NCBI GenBank assembly: GCA_017590115.1
Contig: JAGGNK010015225.1
Location: 2,317,936-2,381,935 of the forward strand
Direction: 5' to 3'
From: Montifringilla adamsi
Lineage: Eukaryota; Chordata; Aves; Passeriformes; Passeridae
Length of the DNA stretch: 64,000 nucleotides
The notes below the pieces were generated by a model, which searched no databases, was not told the origin of the DNA, and worked only from the letters and a program-made list of their open reading frames with translations. Each line of letters starts with the position of its first letter. Positions within the stretch are counted from its first letter, which is position 1. A program made the translations under genes and the position numbers. This document shows positions 57,601-64,000 of this stretch, piece by piece.

Positions 57601-60600
57601 GGAAACAGGTCAGCGTTGGCTGGGACAGCTGGGAGCACCACCTGGCAATGGAAACCTCTTCCCAGCCAAAAGCAAAGCACTTGGCATGGTTTGCCCCAGA
57701 CACCTCACAGACCCTTCTGTCCCTGAAGTTTGCTGTGTAAGGTTTGTGTCATGCACAGCAGCTGGAAAATTCCATTTTCCACAGAGAGGACAGGCACACT
57801 TCATGGCAGTGCTTTGGGAATAGCTGCACCTCATGGCTTTTCAAAATTAAATCTGGCAAAACAGTGTGTGGGGAAGAGGGAAAGAGTTGTAGCTATTACA
57901 TGAGAAAATACAAGAAATCCCATTGCTCTCACACACTAATCCCAGTTCCCTTAGAAATTTTGACTGAAACAATATCCCTATTTTCCTACTTGCTTTTAAT
58001 TCCTCTCTCCCTTAAAGCATTAAATGGTCTTCAAGGTCCCTTCCAACCCAAACCACACTGCAGTTCAATAATACAACAAATCTCTCCCATCCTCTAAAGA
58101 TACAAACTGCAGCAAAACGCAATCCTATCCCGTCCTGCCCTTCCCGTGCCTCTCCATCCAGATCTCCAGTTTGAGAGGGAAGGAACAGTTTGTTCTCATC
58201 TCAGCCTGGTGCCAGCTGTCGGCATTGGCACACCACAGATGACACAGCACCACAGATGACACAGCACTGGGATGTGCTGGTGAGTAATTGACCCTTCCAA
58301 CCCAAACCATTCTGTGGTTCAGTGATTCCTTCATTTCGGACCTGCTGGAGTTCTCATGGTGCTCCCTGAGACCACCTTTGTCACAGAAAGAACAAAATCA
58401 CCCAGATCAGACATAAAGAAAAGCAGAATCAGGGGGATTCAGGAAACCCTGCAGCTTTCTCCAGGCTCAGCAGCAGGCTGCAATGGCCCTCCTGCCTGGG
58501 GGAAGAAAGGAGAGGAGCCGCTTTGAAGTGAGACAAATTAATGAAGGGATGTGGAGGGGAGGGAGCAGAACAAATGTAGGATTGTAAAAATGTGGGAGTT
58601 GGTTTCATTTTACCCAATCCAATACGTGGATTTATATTTATCCTCAGTTAAATATCAGTGGGTTTTGTAATGCAGAGGGATTTGTAGCGTGCTGAAAGCT
58701 TTAACAGAAAAAAATTAGAAAACATTAATTGTTTGACTTGCAGAATGAGTGGAAAACTGGGCCACAGCTCATATTAGTCCTTGGGTTTTTTAACCAAGGA
58801 AAGCCCTGGAGTGGGTGCAGTTTGAGTGGTGCCATGCAGATGGAACAAAAATCACATTGGGAACAAAAATCAGATTGCAACTATGACCCAGATCTCCTGC
58901 CTGTGTTGAAACTGGAGCCCCAAGAACCCGATCCTGCCAAAACCAGATTAGGTGACCTCGTGAGGTCCTTCCCAGCACTATTTCTGGGCACTGGAGATGA
59001 CAGAGCAAAAGAGAGTCTTGCCTAATCCCCTTCCTCTTCCCCCTTCTGCCAAGGAGGCTCATGCTTTTTCCTAAATTTAACCTGAATGGATATTCCCAGA
59101 AGTCTAAAAGCTCCTGCCACGTGAGTAGAAAAGGTGTTGTCAAAGCACAGCGGGGTTATCCCAACCTGAGCGGCCCTGTACAAATCCTGGAGCTATGGAA
59201 ATGTGATTACACTCCTCATGGAAACTCTTCCCAAAAGCCTTCCAGGAGAGGGTTTATCAGGACCTTCAAGCCCAGCTGGGCAATGGCCATCCCTTCCTCT
59301 GGGCCCACCTGGTAGATGTGGTTCAGCTTGAAGTGCTTGAGGAGCAGCAGCAGCAGCGCCGAGATGCTCTTCACGATGATCTCCTTGTGTCTGTTCACGT
59401 CCATGCCCAGCTTCATGCTCTGCAGGACGGTGATGCTGGGTGGAGGGAAAGCAGCACCGTGGCTGTGGCAGCAGGGAGCACAAGGGACTGTGGAGCTCTC
59501 CTTCTGGATGAGCTCTACAAAACCAAGAACCTTCACTCCCCACAGGACTCCCATTTCCACCCATTCCAGCTGGTGATGCCAACATGCGTTCAAAAAGGAG
59601 GAAAAAAAGGTGGATTGCCCTCCACCAGGAATCCTGGTGGAGTGGTAGGGAAGACACCTCCTATATGCTGACAAATCTTTATGATTTGGGTCAATTAGCA
59701 GGATTTTATAATTTGTGCCACGTAGCTTGGAGTGGCTGCACTCAAATCATTGCAGCATCACTTCCTTGGCTTTCACAGCTCTGCCCTGGTGCCAACTGTA
59801 ATTTACACCTACCCAAACAGATACCCCAAATCTGGAGCCCCCCAAACCTATTGGCTCTCCTGCTTGGTCCAAGACTTGGTGGCCAGGCTGGGATGGCTGG
59901 TGGCCACCTGGTGAGGGACTTACGGCATCTCTTCAGGCAACACGTCTGCCAGGATGTTGATGGAGTCAGTCTTGGCCTTGGAGGTGGGTGCAGCAGCCAG
60001 GAGGATCTTCAGCAAAGCGATCTGCAGGAGAGGGCAGGTGTGGGGGATGGTCCAGGAAAGGGAATTCCTTCCTTCTCCTTCACTTGCCAAAACTGGACAA
60101 CTCCAAGCCAACTCTACAGGGTTTCACCAGACCACACTCAACCTCTGGCAGACAGGACAAGTGTGGGGAGCTCAGCAGCTCTGTTTGATCCTTAACCTAA
60201 GGCATCACACGTGCCTGAGCTCTGGTAGGGTGGGTAAAACAGCACAAGGAGTTTAAATGCACTTAAATCTCTGTCTCTCCCCACAGAGCCCACGTGACCC
60301 AATCAGCATCTCAGAATCCTCTGAATCCGTCCTCTTGGACTGTACTTTCCTCCCAGCTGTGCTCAGGATTCCCACCAAAATCTCACCATGCAGGTCCTGA
60401 ACACCCTCCTGTGCTGAGCTCTGCAGCTCCCAGACTGGCACCATTCCCTGCTCCAGAGCTCTTCCTTCCTTTTAAGGAACGGGGGCTTACCATGTACTGG
60501 GGGAGATTGTACAACATTGCTCGATACAACACTTCACAAGGGGTTTCTTGCACTTCCTCTTCCCCCTAGGGCAGAGAAACATTAAAAACAAGGGAAAATG

Positions 60601-63600
60601 AAGCAAAAATAAGCATGGATTTACTTTGACACCTCAGAAGCCTCCCACCTTCTCTCTGGTGATAGGGGGAAGCAGCTTCCTTCTTACCAGAGACATGGGG
60701 CACTTCTCCAGCTCCTCCTCGTTCTTGATCTGGACATCCGAGATGGAAACGTACTTGTGCTGGCAAAACACACAGACAGAGGCAGAGCAGTGTCACAGCT
60801 GAAGGAGGAAACACGGCCAGCAATGGTCACAGCAACATCCCAGTGAGGTGTGCAAGTCACAGCAACTCATCTCTGTGTGGGACATCCCTCTGTCCCCTCA
60901 CACCTCCTGCCTTTGGTTACTTGCACCTGCTCCTTCTAGGAGCTCTCTGTAAGGAATTAGAGGGACAATCACCTCCAAAGGACAACCCAGACCTTGGATA
61001 GGGTCAGGTGGCCTCTGGAGGGGTCTCACTCCCCGTGGAGCACTGCAGGAGCTGAGGCTGGCTGTGCTTCCCCCTGGGAACAGCACGTTTGGGAATGTAT
61101 GTCCAAACCCAGCTCTGAAAGCGTCTCCTTCAAAACACACAGCGGGCACTTGTCAGGAAACAGGAATGCTGCACCTTGGATAAAGGGAAAGTAAAAATCC
61201 TGGAGAGGCTTCTTGAGGACTCAGTTTTTAATTTTTTGCCTCAATTCCTAGAAGAAGCTCCAAAAGCTTTTCCTGTGGCACCCAACTTTTTACTCCCTGC
61301 AGTAACTGTGTTTCAGGGAGGGTGGCCGGGAGGATCCACGTGGTGGATATCCCATGCCATGCACGGAGCCACCATCTCACCTGCTTCAGGGTCTTCACAC
61401 TTTCATGGATCGGCCGCGGGAGCCCTATCAGGGTTTCGGTGTCCCTGGGGAAGAGGAAAGAAGGTCAGTACTGGGAAGGAGATCCATGCTCAAACATTTC
61501 CATGTCATAACAGGTAAAAGAGGGAGCCTGGAGTCTGCTGAATGCATCCCAGATGGGTCAGGAATTGGGAGAGGTGTTGGCCGGAGCTGCTGCCCTCCCA
61601 CCTGCTCCCCATCACGAGACAGGAGACAGCCTGCACGAGACAGGAGAGACATCAGGGTGAAGAATTGGGGTGAAATCAAATTGATTCAGAATTTGATTTG
61701 AAATTAGATGACATCAGAAATAGGGTGGAGCCAGTCTGAGCCCAGCACTGCACCTAAAAATGAATGTACCCTGCTGGGCCTGTCCCAGGATGACTCTGCA
61801 CCCGCAGCTTGATTTAGTCACAAACTGGGTAATTTGCTGTGGATACCAAACTGGCTCAGCTCCCTTTCACATCAAACCAGTTCCTGGCTTGGGCCAGCGG
61901 TCACTTATTCTGGGCTAGGTCTGATTTTTAATAGAAAGAGGTCCCTGGGGACCAGTGTCTCCAGGAACATGTTTTTCTAGCACTGCTTTCATTGCTGCAG
62001 CTCTGGCAAACCCAGCACTGCATCATCCTGAGCATCTCTTGAGCTGGGAAAACCTGAGCTTTGTGCACACCTCCCACCACCCAACCCCCACTGATGGAGG
62101 CTACAGGGCAGATTTTGTGGATGAAACACTCACTGTCCCAGCGTGAATCCGATGAATTTGTTCCTGCTTGCTTCCAGGAAATGCTCGATGTCTTTCTGTC
62201 TGATGGAGCAGCGGAGAGACAAAAACAAGGAGAAGGTTGGAAAACAGCCACGTACAAGATCACAACCTCAGACAGATTTCTAGAGACCTCAAAAGCAGCG
62301 GGCAAAAGCCACCTTTGCCCTCACTGGCTGGGGAAAACCTAAACCATTTGTATTTTTTTGCAACTCCATGGGAACGTGCGAGTAGACGGAGAGAATTCTG
62401 CAACCAGCACCTTTGTATGCACCTCCTGTGCTCCTCACACGCATCTCCAAGAAGCATCTGCTGGCTCTGAGAGAACAAATGTTGTCTCCACGGTCTGTCA
62501 GAGCACACGCTGCTCCAACAACAAGCTGACATCTTGTCCACCTTGGGCATCTTTCATGGGAACTGCTCGGCAGCTCTGCACTACAAGCAGGACACGAGCT
62601 GTGAGCCAAGGCTCTCCTGGACAGAAAGGAATCCAACTGGATTTCCAGCCAGCAGCCAAGGAAAGCAGCAGCCATTGGATTGCAAAGCTGAGAGTGTTAA
62701 GGGACGTGGAGCACCACAGCACCACCATGGAGATCCATGTGGGAAACCAATTCCTGCTGTGTTTCTGCTAGGAATGCTCTGGACAGACTGACTTAACGCT
62801 GCTCCTTAACACTGCTCCTATCTCAAAAATATCTATTTGCTCCTGTGTTTTGAAGATACTGGATTAAATCTAGGCTTGGGATAAACAGCAAAAAAACCCC
62901 TCACATGGATCAGAGGGAAAGGGGCAGAGGTTTTCACCCTCTTTTCCTAACATTCCCTCATGTCATGTGTGGATAGCTGCCTTAGGAAGGAAAGGCACCA
63001 AACCAACTCCTTTATCCTTAAGTGTTTTTCTCTGCCACTAAAAAAGGCTTCAGCTGCCAACAGAGGGGTCCTACTCACCCGACAAGGTGTCATTGTCCAG
63101 CTCCCAAGATGATTAGTCAAGGACTTTGTGCTACCAAGACCCACTGGGACCTGGCTGGGAAAGCTGACCCTGCTCCCACAGCACCCCAGCACAGCCTCCT
63201 TCCCAGTACAGCCTGGGATATCCACAACTTCATCTCCACTTATTGACCAGTAAGTTGCTTGGTTTGCCCATTTATTGGTTTGGGCTGGGTTTAGCTGAGC
63301 TCTTCCCCAGAATTTACACAACAAACGTGGCAAGTGGCCAATCTAGAAAGGACCTGACAAAAAGAGAAGTGGAGTCACTTCAGTTCAACCTCCCAGGGGC
63401 CAAAAACTTCCCAAAAACTGCAATGAACTCCAGGACAGGCAGGTCTGGGGAGGGGGGAGGTGACACCAGGTGGCTTTACCTGACTTTGGGGGCCCAGGGG
63501 AGCCCCTTGGGGAAGGACACCCTCTCGATGGGCGGGCGCTGAGCCGGCACGGCGGCGATGATCGCGTCCCGCTCCAGCAGGTCCAGCTCCCCCTCGATCC

Positions 63601-63703
63601 CGCTGTCCACGTCGTCGCTCTCCTCCTCATCAAGCCCTCCTTCGTCGTTCTTGAAGGGATCTCTCTCGTTGTAGATATCCAAACTGTCTTGCTTCATCAG
63701 GGG
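51407..63703 (-). CDS. STRIP2: STRIP2 gene, striatin-interacting protein 2; C-terminal 12 exons
   Basis: STRIP2 (FAM40B) is a cytoplasmic scaffold subunit of STRIPAK, the complex joining striatins/PP2A with GCK-family kinases; it affects cytoskeleton and cell shape. Twelve exons total 1455 nt: 484 codons plus TGA, with every junction in phase. The family is about 830 residues, so the N-terminal N1221-type part is off the right edge. What is here is the linker PLMKQDSLDIYNERDPFK, an acidic stretch, and the C-terminal DUF3402-type region. Conserved blocks include FPKGLPWAPKVRQKDIEHFL, GLPRPIHESVKTLKQHKYVS, IALLKILLAAAPTSKAKTDS and LYVLKLLKIQTKYLGRQWRK. STRIP2 rather than STRIP1 is supported by VSISDVQIKNEEELEKCPMS, the FHYSYELWLEREVFSQPI end, and SMKR1/NRF1 as neighbours. 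Confidence 0.96.
51818..51900 (+). repeat. Short direct repeat in STRIP2 intron (two ~48-bp units)
   Basis: 'gatatcccataaaaatgtaa' followed by 'ttaaggact' occurs twice. Confidence 0.9.
52310..52514 (-). CDS. STRIP2: STRIP2 exon k
   Basis: The exon runs from CCCTGGCAG|ATGCTGG to GGCAACG|GTGAGT, 205 nt. It encodes MLVVFKSAPILKRALKVKQA, MMQLYVLKLLKIQTKYLGRQ and WRKSNMKTMSAIYQKVRHRM NDDWAYGN. Confidence 0.96.
52887..52991 (-). CDS. STRIP2: STRIP2 exon j
   Basis: The exon runs from TCCCCGTGCAG|GAAGCTGG to AGGACAATG|GTAAGG, 105 nt, phase 0. It encodes EAGDNNQFCWRNLFSCINLL RILNKLTKWKHSRTM. The open frame extends further upstream, but the acceptor and the join ESL-EAGDNNQFC fix the exon start. Confidence 0.96.
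53828..53985 (-). mobile_element. CR1 LINE 3' fragment
   Basis: 'tcactgaggctggaaaaaac' then 'gggatgggcactccaaacct' and 'gggcagcccctgccaa' are reversed CR1 words. Confidence 0.82.
55490..55752 (+). mobile_element. CR1 LINE 3' fragment
   Basis: Starts at 'aacaagaggaaacagcccca' (ORF2 remnant) and ends 'atcctgtgattct', the CR1 terminal octamer type. Confidence 0.88.
56005..56071 (-). CDS. STRIP2: STRIP2 exon i
   Basis: The exon runs from TTTTCTGCAG|CATCTCC to GAAAGTCTG|GTAAGC, 67 nt. It encodes SISVLDYPHCTVCDLPELTA ESL, the Ser codon being split with the exon before. Confidence 0.95.
56072..59308. other. STRIP2 introns around exon h
   Basis: Intron sequence on both sides of exon h (57486-57586). 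Only CR1 tail remnants at about 58019-58070 and 58285-58325 are recognised ('ccttccaacccaaaccacac'-type). Confidence 0.55.
57486..57586 (-). CDS. STRIP2: STRIP2 exon h
   Basis: The exon runs from CTCTCCCCCAG|TTTGAG to AAAAACAG|GTACAG, 101 nt. It encodes FEYVSQHLVFANCIPLILKF FNQNIMSYITAKN. Confidence 0.96.
59309..59435 (-). CDS. STRIP2: STRIP2 exon g
   Basis: The exon runs from CCACCCAG|CATCACC to ATCTACCAG|GTGGGC, 127 nt. It encodes ITVLQSMKLGMDVNRHKEII VKSISALLLLLLKHFKLNHI YQ, including a Leu-rich helix. Confidence 0.96.
59924..60021 (-). CDS. STRIP2: STRIP2 exon f
   Basis: The exon runs from CTCTCCTGCAG|ATCGCT to GAGATGCC|GTAAGT, 98 nt. It encodes IALLKILLAAAPTSKAKTDS INILADVLPEEM and two bases of the next Pro codon. 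It is among the most conserved blocks of the family. Confidence 0.96.
60491..60565 (-). CDS. STRIP2: STRIP2 exon e
   Basis: The exon runs from CTCTGCCCTAG|GGGGAAG to CAGTACATG|GTAAGC, 75 nt, phase 0. It encodes GEEEVQETPCEVLYRAMLYN LPQYM. Confidence 0.95.
60688..60759 (-). CDS. STRIP2: STRIP2 exon d
   Basis: The exon runs from TTTTGCCAG|CACAAG to TCTCTG|GTAAGA, 72 nt, phase 0. It encodes HKYVSISDVQIKNEEELEKC PMSL. The wording here is closer to STRIP2 than STRIP1. Confidence 0.95.
61381..61444 (-). CDS. STRIP2: STRIP2 exon c
   Basis: The exon runs from TTCCCCAG|GGACACC to CTGAAGCAG|GTGAGA, 64 nt. It encodes DTETLIGLPRPIHESVKTLK Q. Confidence 0.95.
61445..63479. other. STRIP2 introns around exon b
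   Basis: Intron sequence either side of exon b (62134-62199). No repeat or further exon recognised. Confidence 0.6.
62134..62199 (-). CDS. STRIP2: STRIP2 exon b
   Basis: The exon runs from TGCTCCATCAG|ACAGAAAG to CTGGGACA|GTGAGT, 66 nt. It completes R and encodes QKDIEHFLEASRNKFIGFTL G, a strongly conserved STRIP block. Confidence 0.95.
63480..63703 (-). CDS. STRIP2: STRIP2 exon a (acidic linker)
   Basis: The exon runs from TGTGCTGCAG|CCCCTG to AAAGTCAG|GTAAAG, 224 nt, starting in phase 0. It encodes PLMKQDSLDIYNERDPFKND, the acidic run GLDEEESDDVDSGIEGELD, and FPKGLPWAPKV. It is the most N-terminal STRIP2 exon in the window. Confidence 0.95.
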
Positions 63704-64000
63704 CTGCAGCACAAGGGGAAGGAAATATTCAAGTCACTTCAAGGATTTTATTTCCCTCTCAGGTGCTGGCACCAGATCTCTCCATCCTGAAAGGATCACG
63801 CTCTCAGATGTTCCTCAGGTAAGGATTTCCCTCCTAGCTGTTGCCACCAAAGCCTGCACAAGAATAATTCCTTCTGTGCCTCTAACCTTGCTGCTCTAGG
63901 AGGTGTGACCCCGTTTTTCACCTTAACTTTTGGGATTTCTATCTGACATCTCTTCCTTAGCAAAAGGCATTTCCATCCTCAGAACACAACACAGCAACTC
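63704..64000. other. STRIP2 intron at the right edge
   Basis: Sequence upstream of exon a; no further STRIP2 exon is visible before the window ends. Confidence 0.6.

Noticed and set aside
1..64000. CRISPR arrays, operons, bacterial-type defence systems
   Set aside because: The window is vertebrate. The tandem repeats have no regular unique spacers and no associated genes.
1..64000. tRNA or rRNA genes
   Set aside because: I saw no A-box/B-box pair with a cloverleaf and no rRNA-like stretch, though small RNAs are easy to miss by eye.

Overview
The window looks like one scaffold segment of a bird genome, most likely a songbird. It holds many short 5'-truncated CR1 LINE fragments, LTR pieces of a type common in passerines, small GC-rich promoter islands and compact vertebrate exons with GT-AG introns. 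I could not run a search, so the species is not determined.

Three protein-coding genes are supported, all on the minus strand: NRF1, SMKR1 and STRIP2, read from left to right. From memory this matches the human chromosome 7q32 order STRIP2-SMKR1-NRF1. (1) NRF1 (nuclear respiratory factor 1) covers about 0.29-31 kb. Seven coding exons encode the first 354 residues, from the start codon through the DNA-binding domain into the activation domain. The last exons lie off the left edge. A CpG island at about 30.69-31.21 kb, broken by a 173-bp run of N, is the likely promoter, and intron 1 is about 16 kb. (2) SMKR1 (small lysine-rich protein 1) covers about 44.95-47.5 kb. The body of the protein sits in one exon. 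The start codon is inferred to be the last three bases of a small upstream exon, and the first exon lies in a second CpG island at 47.39-47.68 kb that carries an RFX-type X-box. (3) STRIP2, a STRIPAK scaffold subunit, covers 51.4-63.7 kb. Twelve exons encode its C-terminal 484 residues, and the N-terminal exons lie off the right edge. Splice phases agree across every NRF1 and STRIP2 junction.

The space between and inside these genes is mostly repeats. It includes CR1 fragments, an LTR fragment inserted into another repeat, TA-rich microsatellites, and minisatellites of 19, 44, 64 and 69 bp. Local direct duplications of about 0.29, 0.38, 1.05 and 1.12 kb are present. An unusual field of T/A-rich repeats sharing a core like GTTTAAAAT lies just upstream of the NRF1 promoter at 31.25-35 kb, with an inverted arm at 37.02-37.41 kb.

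The three genes do not form an operon or pathway; NRF1 is a transcription factor for mitochondrial and growth genes, STRIP2 a phosphatase/kinase complex scaffold and SMKR1 a little-studied basic protein. I found no convincing new multi-gene system. The points most worth checking are a duplicated in-frame 5' splice site in NRF1 exon 4, the SMKR1 exon layout with its X-box promoter, a minisatellite that supplies the STRIP2 stop codon, and the repeat field upstream of NRF1.
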